Of a stretch of 64,000 nt of DNA, positions 9,208 through 18,055 are shown piece by piece. The DNA comes from Chitinibacter sp. SCUT-21 (lineage in GTDB: Bacteria; Pseudomonadota; Gammaproteobacteria; Burkholderiales; Chitinibacteraceae), in contig CP102611.1 of assembly GCA_041874755.1 (NCBI GenBank), positions 1,178,001-1,242,000 of the forward strand. Direction: 5' to 3'. The notes beneath the pieces were generated by a model, which saw nothing but the letters and a program-made list of their open reading frames with translations, had not been told where the DNA came from and ran no database searches. A program made the translations under genes and the position numbers. Position 1 is the first letter of the stretch. Every line of letters begins with the position of its first letter.

Positions 9208-10251
9208 CTAACGTCCTAAGTATTTGCGCACCGCGGCATTATGCTCATCAAGGGTATTTGAAAATTGGCTATACCCATCACCGCGTGCAACAAAATACAG
9301 GGCAGAGGTATCGGCTGGCTGCACCGCAGCGCGCAGCGCGGCTTCGCCAACCATCGCAATCGGCGTTGGCGTTAAGCCGTGGCGCGTGTAGGTGTTGTAC
9401 GGCGTATCGGTGCGCAAGTGCGCCTTGGTAATATCACCGTCAAACGCCGCGCCAACACCATAAATCACCGCTGGATCGGTCTGCAAGCGCATACCAAGCT
9501 TGAGGCGATTGATAAACACGCCCGCCACCAGCGGTCTATCGCTGGCTTTGCCGGTTTCTTTTTCGATTAAAGACGCCATAATCAGCACTTCATACGGGTC
9601 TTTCAGCGGCAAGCCTTCTTTACGCATCGCCCATGCTTCATCCAATTTTTGCTGCAAACGGCGATTGGCGCGCGCGAGTAATTTCAAATCGGAACTACCC
9701 GCTTCGATCTGGTAGGTATCGGGGAAAAACAGCCCTTCCGGCGAGCTGGCGCTCACACCGAGCTGCGCCAAAATCTCGGCATCGGTCATCTTGGCCGTAT
9801 CGTGCTTCAGTTGCGGATGCGCGTTCAGCACCTTGCGCACATCGCGCCAATTCCAGCCTTCGACAATCGTCACGACCAAATCGTCGGTGTCGCCCTTGGT
9901 CAATTTGCGCAATAACAGCCACGGCGAAATATCGGCGCTGATGCGATAGCGCCCGGCTTTCAATTGCGTGTCTTTGCCGCTGATGCGCGCCATCCACACA
10001 AACAGCGTTGGCGAATCAATCGCGCCCTGCTCTTTCAGTTGATTGGCCAAGTTTTGCACGCCCCCCGGCTGCAACACCACTGCGCCGGCTGCTGGTTTGG
10101 GCTGCGCCTCGGTCGCCCAGCTATACAGCCACGCCCCACTGAGCGCCAGCGCCAAGAACACGATCAGCACGCCAAAACCGAGCACGCGCGCCCAGATTGA
10201 TGGCGCTGATTTTTTAGTTGTTACTGTTTTTGAATTACGCTTCGTCGCCAC
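9208..10251 (-). CDS. mltG: Endolytic murein transglycosylase MltG (YceG-like)
   Basis: Cleaves nascent glycan strands in peptidoglycan and probably sets their length. The 347-residue protein has a short basic cytoplasmic tail, one membrane helix (about 21-44), and a periplasmic YceG domain. The catalytic glutamate is E230 in ASLIEKETG; GLFFPDTY, GVFINRL and LQTDPAVIYG are other family motifs, and the C-terminal TPTPIA...YFVARGDG part is intact. Translation starts at GTG (10249-10251), with GGA about 7 nt upstream. The start lies 17 bp inside the end of the helicase gene, so the two are probably coupled. The usual partners tmk and holB are not adjacent. Confidence 0.92.
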   Translation of the reverse strand: MATKRNSKTVTTKKSAPSIWARVLGFGVLIVFLALALSGAWLYSWATEAQPKPAAGAVVLQPGGVQNLANQLKEQGAIDSPTLFVWMARISGKDTQLKAGRYRISADISPWLLLRKLTKGDTDDLVVTIVEGWNWRDVRKVLNAHPQLKHDTAKMTDAEILAQLGVSASSPEGLFFPDTYQIEAGSSDLKLLARANRRLQQKLDEAWAMRKEGLPLKDPYEVLIMASLIEKETGKASDRPLVAGVFINRLKLGMRLQTDPAVIYGVGAAFDGDITKAHLRTDTPYNTYTRHGLTPTPIAMVGEAALRAAVQPADTSALYFVARGDGYSQFSNTLDEHNAAVRKYLGR

Positions 10252-12205
10252 TTTGTTCCATACCTTGCTGCATTTTTTCGGCTTGTTTTACTGCATAAAA
10301 TTTTTGCACATTCGCCAGCTCGCGCGATCTAAACATCGGTGGCAGGCTGCGCCAGATCATTTTGCCGTATTGTTTCTCAACGAGGCGCGTATCCGCAATC
10401 ATCAAGATCCCAATATCACTTTCATCGCGAATCAAGCGCCCCGCACCCTGTTTTAGCGTAATCGTCGCATTCGGCAATTGGTAATCCATAAACGGGCTGC
10501 GCCCGGCCTTGGTAATCTGCTCCATCCGCGCCGACAATACCGGATCATCCGGTGGAGAGAACGGTAGCTTATCGATGACGACCAAGGATAATTGTTCCCC
10601 GCGCACGTCGATGCCTTCCCAAAACGTTTGGCTGGCGACCAAAATCGCGTTCGGCGCGCGGCGGAACTGATCCAATAATTCGGTGCGCGATGTGGTGCCT
10701 TGCAAAAACACCGGCCAATCCAGATTCGCGTCTTTCAGTTTTTCCAGCACCAGCTCGTGCGCTTCGCGCATCGCTTTCAAGCTGGTAAATAGCAAGAAGG
10801 CGTGGCCTTGCGTCGACTGCAATAATGGCCACGCTTTTTCAACCACGGCATGGGTATAGCCCGGTGTATTAGGATTGGGCATGTCTTGCGGCACATACAG
10901 TACTGCCTGCTGCTTGTAATCGAATGGGCTATCCCACGTCGCGGTCTCGGCTTTCCATAAGCCCAGCTCGTGCTGGAAATGCGTAAACTGATTATTCACC
11001 GCCAGCGTCGCCGAGGCGAAAATCCACGCACGCGGGTTCATATTGATTTGTTTTTGGAATAAATCGGCGATATTCAGTGGCGTCACGTGCAGCAAAAAGC
11101 TGTGCTGCGTGACGTCGATCCAATGCACCGTTTCCTTGCTGTCTTCCTCGAGCCAATGATCGAGCAGCGTCAACATCTCAGAAGCACGCTGCTGGCATTT
11201 CTCCAGCCCTTCGGCACGCTCGGCCTGTTTGGCGAGCAATTGCGCGACGGTTTTGAGCTTGTCTTTCATTACACCGAGTTGCGTAAAAAACTCGCCAAAC
11301 CGATCTTTCAATTCATGCTGCGGCAGGCGCAGCGGCTCTTTAAAAACGAGGCGCACGTCTTTAGCGGCTTTTTCCAGCGCCTCGGCCGCGTTCGGCAATT
11401 CGATAAAATCTTTCGCGACCACCAGCGCTTCGGCGCGCGCGTCACGCGCTAATTCAACCACTTGGCCGCTGGTCAGCGTATCGCCAAAAAACAGGCTCGC
11501 GACCTCGGGCAATTGGTGCGCCTCGTCAAAAATCACCGTATTGCACGCTGGCAGCAGCTCGCCCGCACCTTCGTCGCGCAGCCAAACGTCGGCAAAAAAC
11601 AGGTGGTGATTCACGACGACGACGTCGGCTTCCTGCGCTTCGCGCCGCGCTTTGAGCACGAAACAGTCTTTGTGGCTCGGGCAATCTTGGCCCAAGCAGT
11701 TATCGCGCGTGCTGGTCACGTAAGACCAAATCGGCGCGTCTTCCGGCACGCCTTGGCATTGCGCCTTATCGCCCGACTGCGTACTGCCCGCGTAGCGTTT
11801 AACCTTTTGCAGATCGACGACGTCCTCGCGGCGCATAAAGCGGCCTTCGTGCTCGGCGCGCTCGAGGTGATAGTGGCAAACGTAGTTGGAACGCCCTTTC
11901 AGCAACGCCACCGTCACCGGCACTTTCAGCACATCACGAACGCTGGGAATATCGCGATTAAACAGCTGATCTTGCAGCGTTTTAGTACCAGTCGACACAA
12001 TCGTTTTGCCGCCCGACAGCAGCGCCGGCACTAAATAGGAAAACGTTTTGCCCGTGCCCGTCCCCGCCTCGGCAATCAGCTGGCCGTGCCTATCGATGGC
12101 CTTGGCGACGGCTTGTGCCATTTCCAGCTGCGGCTGGCGCAATTTATAGCCGGGAAAAGCCACAGAAAACGGGCCATCGTTGGCAAAAGCTTCTTCAAGA
12201 GTCAT
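10235..12205 (-). CDS. ATP-dependent DNA helicase, DinG/YoaA family (XPD-like, Fe-S)
   Basis: A 656-residue superfamily 2 helicase of the XPD/DinG type. Walker A is EAGTGTGKTF near residue 47, motif II is DEAH, and four cysteines between them (within YVTSTRDNCLGQDCPSHKDC and upstream) form the expected [4Fe-4S] site. The C-terminal motif VI is GAGRLIRD. The length and lack of an N-terminal exonuclease match E. coli YoaA better than the longer DinG; both unwind 5'-3' and act in DNA repair. It is the upstream partner of mltG (17-bp overlap). Confidence 0.9.
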   Translation of the reverse strand: MTLEEAFANDGPFSVAFPGYKLRQPQLEMAQAVAKAIDRHGQLIAEAGTGTGKTFSYLVPALLSGGKTIVSTGTKTLQDQLFNRDIPSVRDVLKVPVTVALLKGRSNYVCHYHLERAEHEGRFMRREDVVDLQKVKRYAGSTQSGDKAQCQGVPEDAPIWSYVTSTRDNCLGQDCPSHKDCFVLKARREAQEADVVVVNHHLFFADVWLRDEGAGELLPACNTVIFDEAHQLPEVASLFFGDTLTSGQVVELARDARAEALVVAKDFIELPNAAEALEKAAKDVRLVFKEPLRLPQHELKDRFGEFFTQLGVMKDKLKTVAQLLAKQAERAEGLEKCQQRASEMLTLLDHWLEEDSKETVHWIDVTQHSFLLHVTPLNIADLFQKQINMNPRAWIFASATLAVNNQFTHFQHELGLWKAETATWDSPFDYKQQAVLYVPQDMPNPNTPGYTHAVVEKAWPLLQSTQGHAFLLFTSLKAMREAHELVLEKLKDANLDWPVFLQGTTSRTELLDQFRRAPNAILVASQTFWEGIDVRGEQLSLVVIDKLPFSPPDDPVLSARMEQITKAGRSPFMDYQLPNATITLKQGAGRLIRDESDIGILMIADTRLVEKQYGKMIWRSLPPMFRSRELANVQKFYAVKQAEKMQQGMEQSGDEA

Positions 12206-12271
12206 GGGTCATGGACAACAAGGGCGCACAAAGCAGGGAGAGCAGATTGTAGCAGCCAGCCTTGGCCTAGG

Positions 12272-12330
12272 GTGGATTAGGCCGCTCGCAATGATAAAAA
12301 ACATGCGAAGGCAAGTCGGCCGTCATCCAC
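12272..12330. repeat. Imperfect inverted repeat between ygiD and yoaA
   Basis: GTGGAT...GGCCG pairs with CGGCC...ATCCAC across the element, and an inner TCGCA/TGCGA pair encloses an A-rich loop. It lies downstream of the dioxygenase gene and just ahead of the helicase gene, so it could be a terminator-like structure. No U-tract follows on the minus strand. Confidence 0.4.
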
Positions 12331-12342
12331 CACAGCGCACAA

Positions 12343-13143
12343 TCACGGCCAATTAAAACCAATCACATCCATCCCCAACACACCCAATTCGATGCTTTGG
12401 TGCAGCGGCGTTATGCTAGCAGCGTCACCCGCCGCAGCGCGGGCGATCAGCAGCGGCAAGAAATGCTCAGACGTTGGATGCGCGCGGCGCGCGTGGCGCA
12501 GACCATTTTGCCAATTTAACCAGAAATCTTTTCCTTGGGTATTGAGCGCCGCATAGCTATCAGCAATGAATTCAGACGCATACTGCTCTACCGTATATTC
12601 ACCGCTCGCTGATTGCATCCGACAAAACGCATCGCGCAGATTGTGCGTGATACTGCCCGAGGTTATCAGCAACACGTCGTTGGGCAAAATTTGATTAAGT
12701 CGCTCACCCAGCAGCCAATGCGCGGCGTTATCCATATGTTGCGACAGCGAAATCGTAATCAGCGGCACATCGGCGTTTGGGTAAATCAATTTCAGCGGCA
12801 CCCACGCGCCATGATCAATCGCTGAGTCGTCACTGACCGCGACTGTTTCGCCCAAATCAGCTAAACCCTGCGCAATCTGCAACGCCAAGGCCGGATCACC
12901 CTTGGGGCGATATTGCATTTGGTACAGTTCAGCCGGAAAGCCGCCAAAGTCATGCCATTCCTGCCAGTTAGCCGCCGTACCAACCACCGTTTGGCGAGCG
13001 ATATTGTGCGCCGAAATCAACACAATCGCGCGCGGGCGTGGCATGGTTTGGCTCAATTGCGCCAGAAAGTGCCGCGCCGGAATATCGTCAATCACCAAAG
13101 TCGGCGCACCGTGGCTAATAAATAGACTGCGTAATTTTCGCAT
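12343..13143 (-). CDS. ygiD: DODA-type extradiol ring-opening dioxygenase (YgiD-like)
   Basis: A 266-residue zinc-dependent dioxygenase resembling E. coli YgiD, which opens the ring of L-DOPA in vitro. Likely metal-ligand histidines lie in LFISHGAPT near the N-terminus, ISAHN, ITHNLRD and TSEHFLPL. I start at the ATG ending at 13143 because a GGAG site lies 6 nt upstream. An in-frame ATG at 13155 overlaps that site, and the frame runs open further upstream without a plausible N-terminus. The natural substrate is unknown. It stands alone on the minus strand. Confidence 0.87.
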   Translation of the reverse strand: MRKLRSLFISHGAPTLVIDDIPARHFLAQLSQTMPRPRAIVLISAHNIARQTVVGTAANWQEWHDFGGFPAELYQMQYRPKGDPALALQIAQGLADLGETVAVSDDSAIDHGAWVPLKLIYPNADVPLITISLSQHMDNAAHWLLGERLNQILPNDVLLITSGSITHNLRDAFCRMQSASGEYTVEQYASEFIADSYAALNTQGKDFWLNWQNGLRHARRAHPTSEHFLPLLIARAAAGDAASITPLHQSIELGVLGMDVIGFNWP

Positions 13144-13334
13144 CACTTGCTCCATATTGTTTGATTCAATGATACGGGCAAGGCGAATGCGGCGCGGTGA
13201 AGAGTTTTGACGCTTTTGTGCAAAATGGTTGATGTACTTAGGCTGAAACACAACGAAGCCAGTCGTAATCAAACGCCCGCGCAAATGGATGCGTTAAGCT
13301 TCCATCAATTTGAACACAACACAAATAAAAATGA

Positions 13335-13406
13335 CGTAGGCAGGATAAGCCCCCGGCGTTATCAAACATGATATTGTCGGGTAACGCTGCGCTCACCCGA
13401 CCTACG
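13335..13406. repeat. REPIN-like palindromic element
   Basis: Two related 16-bp REP-like units face each other: one beginning CGTAGGCAGGATAAGC at 13335 and its counterpart, read from the opposite strand at 13406, CGTAGGTCGGGTGAGC (12 of 16 identical). The ends pair (CGTAGG/CCTACG), and inside are two hairpins: GATAAGCC/GGC-TTATC (13344-13363) and GTCGGGT/ACCCGAC (13376-13401). The remainder of the 298-bp gap (13144-13441) shows no gene. Confidence 0.6.
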
Positions 13407-13441
13407 AGCTGACTGTAATTAATTTCTAGCAAGGAGACTGC

Positions 13442-13972
13442 GTGCGTATTTCAATGCTCACTGCCGCAGATATGCGGGCATATCGTTCGTTGATGCTCGA
13501 GGCCTATGAGGTGGCTTCGGATGCATTTACATCGACGGTACAGGAAAGGGAGTTAGAGCCGGATTCTTGGTGGATTAAGCGGCTATCACATCCAACAGGA
13601 CTATCCGCTGTATTCGGTGCATTCATTGATCAACAGCTTGTCGGCACCGTAGCACTTGAGTTTACCAACAAGCCGAAAACGCGACATAAAAGCCATCTGA
13701 TTGGAATGTACGTTAGACCTGAAGCTAGACGAGCTGGTGCTGGTAGAAAATTAGTGACAAATGCAATTGCCTTTGCAAAAGCCAGACCTGACACAAAGAT
13801 AATCACACTGACAGTGACCAATAGCAATGCACCTGCTCAATCACTTTATGAATCTCTAGGCTTCAAAAGCTTTGGACTTGAGCCCATGGCTATACGAACG
13901 GCGGATGGTTACCTTGATAAGGTGCATATGTCATTGAGGCTCAATAGCAGCACGGCAGGTTGGGCTGAATAA
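13442..13972 (+). CDS. GNAT-family N-acetyltransferase
   Basis: A 176-residue acetyltransferase of the GNAT fold. The acetyl-CoA binding motif A is visible (IGMYVRPEARRAGAGRKL, with the RxxGxG/A pattern), followed by LTVTNSNAPAQSLYESLGF, the typical motif B with the conserved Tyr and N-A-x-x-L-Y. Translation starts at GTG with AAGGAG 5 nt upstream. The substrate is not recognisable. It is a single gene between a REPIN-like element and a convergent MocR gene, and it uses AGA/AGG arginine codons and A/T-ending codons more freely than its neighbours, a hint of later acquisition. Confidence 0.82.
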   Translation: MRISMLTAADMRAYRSLMLEAYEVASDAFTSTVQERELEPDSWWIKRLSHPTGLSAVFGAFIDQQLVGTVALEFTNKPKTRHKSHLIGMYVRPEARRAGAGRKLVTNAIAFAKARPDTKIITLTVTNSNAPAQSLYESLGFKSFGLEPMAIRTADGYLDKVHMSLRLNSSTAGWAE

Positions 13973-14059
13973 ACTACTGCCCAACACTCACCACGATTAT
14001 TGGGCCTCGCAAACTCAGCTCCAAGCTACAAACACCTTACGATTTGGGTCGCTGGCCAC

Positions 14060-15469
14060 CTACTGCTCCGCAATCAACCGTCCCAAACTCATCATCGCAA
14101 CTTCAAAATCTTCATTCCACTGTCCGCCAAAATTCAGCCGCATGCAGTTTTGAAACTGGCGGCTGGCGGAGAAGATGGGGCCGGGGGCGATGCTGATGCC
14201 TTGTTCGGCAGCTTGGCGGTGTAAGCGCAGCGTGTCAAAGCTGCTTGGGAACTCAAGCCAGACAAAATAGCCGCCGCTCGGGTGCGAGACGCGCACGGTG
14301 GGTGGGAAATGGCGGCGAATTGCGTCCAGGATCAGCACCAGCTGCGATTCCAGCGTGTGGCGCAGTTTGCGCAGATGTTTATCGTACGCGCCGGTTTGCA
14401 GGTAATCGGCAATCGCCACTTGCGCCGGGACGCTGGCCGATAGCGTCGTCATTAATTTGAGTTGCTCCACTTGCCGCGCAAAGCGGCCGGGCGAGACCCA
14501 GCCGATGCGATAGCCGGGCGCTAGGCTTTTGGAAAACGAGCTGCAGTGCATCACCCAGCCCTGCGTATCAAACGCTTTGGCCGGCAGCGGCTGGCGCGTG
14601 CCAAAGTACAACTCGCCATACACATCGTCTTCGATCAGCGGAATTTGCCGCGCGCTGAGCATGTGCACCAGGCGCTGCTTTTTTTCTTCGCTCAGACTCA
14701 CGCCCATCGGGTTTTGAAATGAAGTCATAAACCAGCAGGCTTTGACCGGGTGTTGCGCCAGCAGCGCCTCCAACGCGTCTAAATCCAGCCCTTCTTTGGC
14801 GCAAACGGGGATTTCGAGCGCGCGCATTTTCAGCCGTTCAATCGCTTGCAGCGGCGCGTAAAAGCCGGGCGATTCAATCGCGATTAAATCACCGGGCTGC
14901 GCGACGGCGGCAAGGCAAAGGTTCAGCGCTTCGAGCGCGCCATTGGTGATGATGATATTTTCCGGCGCTTGCGGCATGCCAAGCCCTAGGTAGCGCAGCG
15001 CAATTTGCTGGCGTAGCGCCAAGTGGCCGGGCGGCAAGCTGGCGACGGTTTCCCACGGATCGATAAAGCGCGCGGTGCTGGCCAAAGATTTAGCCAAGCG
15101 TGGCAAGGGGAAATGTTTCGGAGATGGAAAAGCTGAGCCCAGCGGCAGAATATTGCGATCTTGCACCGCACCTAGGATGCTAAAAATTAACTGGCTGATA
15201 TCGACTTGCGCTGGCTGCGGCGTCACGCTGCTGGCCTTGGGCATCGCAAAAACATCGTGCTTGATACCGAGCGCAAAATAGCCGGAGCGCTCGCGCGCGC
15301 GAACCAGACCACGATCTTCCAGTCGGTGGTAGGCCTCAAACACCGTGGACGCGCTGACCTGATGCTGCGCGCGCAATTTGCGCACCGACGGCAATTTGCT
15401 GCCTGCCGGGATCGTGCCATTGCGAATATCAGCGGCGATCAGCTCGGCGAGCGCTTCATAGCGTTTCAT
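14060..15469 (-). CDS. MocR-type transcription regulator (GntR winged helix + aminotransferase class I domain)
   Basis: A 469-residue fusion. The N-terminus is a GntR winged helix-turn-helix (IPAGSKLPSVRKLRAQ, VSASTVFEAYHRLEDRGLV); the rest is a fold-type I aminotransferase with the PLP-binding lysine in SSFSKSLAPGYRIGW. Such proteins use PLP as a ligand or sense amino compounds. I start at the ATG ending at 15469 (MKRYEAL), with AAGG 6-7 nt upstream; the frame extends open further. It is divergent from ccoG across 122 bp. No pyridoxal, taurine or GABA gene is adjacent, so the target is unknown. Confidence 0.88.
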   Translation of the reverse strand: MKRYEALAELIAADIRNGTIPAGSKLPSVRKLRAQHQVSASTVFEAYHRLEDRGLVRARERSGYFALGIKHDVFAMPKASSVTPQPAQVDISQLIFSILGAVQDRNILPLGSAFPSPKHFPLPRLAKSLASTARFIDPWETVASLPPGHLALRQQIALRYLGLGMPQAPENIIITNGALEALNLCLAAVAQPGDLIAIESPGFYAPLQAIERLKMRALEIPVCAKEGLDLDALEALLAQHPVKACWFMTSFQNPMGVSLSEEKKQRLVHMLSARQIPLIEDDVYGELYFGTRQPLPAKAFDTQGWVMHCSSFSKSLAPGYRIGWVSPGRFARQVEQLKLMTTLSASVPAQVAIADYLQTGAYDKHLRKLRHTLESQLVLILDAIRRHFPPTVRVSHPSGGYFVWLEFPSSFDTLRLHRQAAEQGISIAPGPIFSASRQFQNCMRLNFGGQWNEDFEVAMMSLGRLIAEQ

Positions 15470-15591
15470 AGCAAACCTTCTGTATTGACCAATCTGATCC
15501 GGTATTTTATTCATTTTCTGATTCTGTTCTGCTTTTGCGCAGTATCGCATACTCGACGGTATTTCAGTCCATTCTCGGCCAGGTCTGCGCA

Positions 15592-17013
15592 ATGAATAGC
15601 TCAACGCCCAACTCAGCGTCGCCCAGTAGCGACGCGCAAATTATCCATTTTCACTCGCATAAAAAAATCTACCCGCATTGGGTGACGGGCTACTTTAATA
15701 ATTGGCGGATTTTCTTCGTTATCGCGACGCAATTGTTTTTCTACGGCATGCCGTGGCTAGAGATCAATGGCCGGCAAGCGCTGTTATTCGATATTGCCAA
15801 CAGCAAATTTTATATTTTTGGCCTGGTGTTCCTGCCGCAAGATTTTATTTACCTGATGGCGCTGCTGCTGGTGTCGGCATTTGGGCTGTTCGTCTGGACG
15901 GCTATTGGTGGGCGGCTATGGTGTGGTTATGCCTGTCCGCAAACGGTATATACCGAGATTTTTCTGTGGATAGAAAAATGGACCGAGGGCGATCGATCTG
16001 CACGGATTAAGCTCGACCAAGCGCCGCTATCGGCGCGCAAAGTCGGTATTAAAACCCTGAAGCATAGCCTATGGATTGCGCTGTCTTTATTCACTGGGCT
16101 GACCTTCGTCGCCTATTTCACGCCAATGGCCGAACTCCAAAACGGCTTGGCCACCTTGAGCATCGGGCCGTGGGATACATTCTGGATATTGTTTTATGGC
16201 CTAGCCACCTATGGCAACGCGGGTTGGTTGCGCGAGCAAGTCTGCCAGCATATGTGCCCGTACTCGCGCTTTCAAAGCACGATGTTTGATAAAGACACGC
16301 TGATCATCAGCTACGACAGCAATCGTGGTGAGCCACGCGGCGCTCGCTCGATTGGCAGCGATTACCAATTGCAGGGGCTGGGTGAATGCGTGTCGTGCAC
16401 GATGTGCGTGCAGGTCTGCCCGGCGGGGATTGATATTCGCGATGGCCTGCAATACGAATGCATAGGCTGTACCGCCTGTATTGATGCGTGTGATCAGGTC
16501 ATGGATAAAGTAGGTTATCCGCGCGGCTTGATTCGCTACACAACGGCGAACGAGCTGGAAAACCCGGATCATAAAGCCACACTGTGGAGCCGACTACGCC
16601 GACCGCAGGTGGCCCTGTTTAGCGTAACGCTGCTATTGGTGATCGGAGCAACTATTTATTCGCTGCAAACGCATCAGCCGGTGAAGGCCAATATTGTGCG
16701 CGAGCGCAATACCTTGGTGCGCGAGCTGGCCACTGGCGAGCTGGAAAACGTGTATCGCGTACAATTGCAAAACACCGCCGAACAGCGCCGTAGCTTTACG
16801 CTGCAAGTGAGTGGCTTAACGGGTTTAAGCACCGAAATTGATCAGGATATGAAATTGATTTTGGCTGGCACCGAAAGTCGAGACTTTATCGTTCGGGTCA
16901 AAACGGCGGCGCACAATGCCAAGGCGGGTGCAAATCCGATTCAATTTACCATTAGCGCCAACGACGATAGCGGGGTGCAGATTAGCGAGGATGCGACGTT
17001 CTTTGGGAAATAA
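15592..17013 (+). CDS. ccoG: Cytochrome c oxidase accessory protein CcoG (RdxA/FixG family)
   Basis: A 473-residue membrane-bound polyferredoxin that helps deliver copper to cbb3-type oxidase. It has several membrane helices, a CGYACPQ and CQHMCPYS pair in the membrane part, then two classical [4Fe-4S] clusters (CVSCTMCVQVCP and CIGCTACIDACD). The C-terminal FixG domain (about 350-473) is an Ig-like periplasmic fold. The start is ATG at 15592 (MNSSTPNS) with AGG 8 nt upstream; the frame is open for 19 more codons. The cbb3 structural genes ccoNOP are not in this window. Confidence 0.93.
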   Translation: MNSSTPNSASPSSDAQIIHFHSHKKIYPHWVTGYFNNWRIFFVIATQLFFYGMPWLEINGRQALLFDIANSKFYIFGLVFLPQDFIYLMALLLVSAFGLFVWTAIGGRLWCGYACPQTVYTEIFLWIEKWTEGDRSARIKLDQAPLSARKVGIKTLKHSLWIALSLFTGLTFVAYFTPMAELQNGLATLSIGPWDTFWILFYGLATYGNAGWLREQVCQHMCPYSRFQSTMFDKDTLIISYDSNRGEPRGARSIGSDYQLQGLGECVSCTMCVQVCPAGIDIRDGLQYECIGCTACIDACDQVMDKVGYPRGLIRYTTANELENPDHKATLWSRLRRPQVALFSVTLLLVIGATIYSLQTHQPVKANIVRERNTLVRELATGELENVYRVQLQNTAEQRRSFTLQVSGLTGLSTEIDQDMKLILAGTESRDFIVRVKTAAHNAKAGANPIQFTISANDDSGVQISEDATFFGK

Positions 17014-17035
17014 GCGCAAAACCGGTTTTAGCAGA

Positions 17036-17063
17036 TAAAAAAACGCCCCGCTCAAGGCGGGGC
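17036..17063 (-). terminator. Intrinsic terminator (minus strand) after the SDR gene
   Basis: A perfect 7-bp stem GCCCCGC/GCGGGGC (17045-17051 with 17057-17063) is followed on the minus strand by G and seven U residues. It has no U-tract on the plus strand, so it primarily serves the aroC...SDR group although it also lies 23-50 bp after ccoG. Confidence 0.8.
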
Positions 17064-17226
17064 TAGTAACTACAGGGAGAGATGAAACAAACTACACACT
17101 TGCATGCACCACAGCCTTGCGGCCTAAGTACTTAAGTTTGGAGATCAATCACAAACTTACCCTAGCTCTGAGTGCCCAAATTGCAGAAAGTTCATCTGAA
17201 GTTCGAAATTATTTTGGTATTTTTTA
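17064..17226. other. Non-coding gap
   Basis: Between the terminator and the end of the SDR gene. I see no convincing gene or further structure here. Confidence 0.5.
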
Positions 17227-17979
17227 CTATTTATTAAAAAACAAAGTCTGCCCCGTTTGGCCACGACTCTCTTGCCCCAGCCAATACAAGATTGCAGGCA
17301 TAATCGCTTGCGTTTCTGGAATGCTGTCTTTCGATTCGCCCGGATGTGTCGCCAAGCGAAACGGCGATTGAATCGGGCCTGGCACCAAATGATTAATGCG
17401 CAGGTTTTCAAATTTATCCCACTCCGACGCGGCAATTTGCACCCAGTTATGCTGACCAGCCTTGGTCACGCTAAAGCCGCCCCAATAAGCTTTTGGCTCA
17501 AACGCGTGGCTTTCGCCAATCACCAACACCGCAGCGTCGGGAGCCGCTTGCAGTAAAGGCAACAGCGAGCGCGTCATTGCAAATGGCGCAGCAACATTAA
17601 CGCGGAACATATCAACCCATTCGTCGAGCTTTTGCAAACCCAGTGGCGACAAATGATTAAAGCCATTGGCGCAATGCAAAATACCATCGAGACGGCCAAA
17701 TTCTTTTTGAATCAGCACGCCCATTTGCGTCAGTTCCGCTTCGCCGACCTTGGCCAAATCCATTGGAATAGCCGCCGGTTGCGGCCCGCCAATCGATTCA
17801 ATCGCGTCATAAGTGCGGCTCAGTTTCTTTTCATTGCGGCCGACCAAAATCACCGTCGCGCCCAGTTTGGCCAGCTCAACCGCCGCCATCGCGCCAATGC
17901 CCTGCCCTGCGCCCGTCACTAAAATTACACGGTCTTGCATTGATTTGGCCTGCGCCTGATAGTTTTTCCAGCTTTCCAT
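17227..17979 (-). CDS. Short-chain dehydrogenase/reductase, YciK-like, catalytic Tyr replaced by Phe
   Basis: A 250-residue SDR of the YciK type. The Rossmann motif TGAGQGIG (22-29) and the ANG segment (104-106) are present, so a dinucleotide should bind. The catalytic block aligns as S157, then KAYWGGF, then K173. Compared with the YciK pattern ANWGAY-AASK, the active-site tyrosine position (169) is phenylalanine, while Y165 lies four residues early. The normal Ser-to-Tyr spacing of 12 falls on F169. Activity may therefore be altered or lost. It is the last gene of the minus-strand aroC-lipoprotein-hpnD-hpnE group, 76 bp after hpnE, and ends before a strong terminator. Confidence 0.85.
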   Translation of the reverse strand: MESWKNYQAQAKSMQDRVILVTGAGQGIGAMAAVELAKLGATVILVGRNEKKLSRTYDAIESIGGPQPAAIPMDLAKVGEAELTQMGVLIQKEFGRLDGILHCANGFNHLSPLGLQKLDEWVDMFRVNVAAPFAMTRSLLPLLQAAPDAAVLVIGESHAFEPKAYWGGFSVTKAGQHNWVQIAASEWDKFENLRINHLVPGPIQSPFRLATHPGESKDSIPETQAIMPAILYWLGQESRGQTGQTLFFNK

Positions 17980-18055
17980 GATTTTTGCCTTATATACATC
18001 AACCAGTATTGCGCTGCAGGTCTTATCTAGACTTGCCTACAGCCACATACCAAAA

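Noticed and set aside
11462..12034. 190-codon open frame opposite the helicase gene
   Set aside because: Antisense shadow in a GC-skewed gene; composition is His/Arg-rich and not protein-like.
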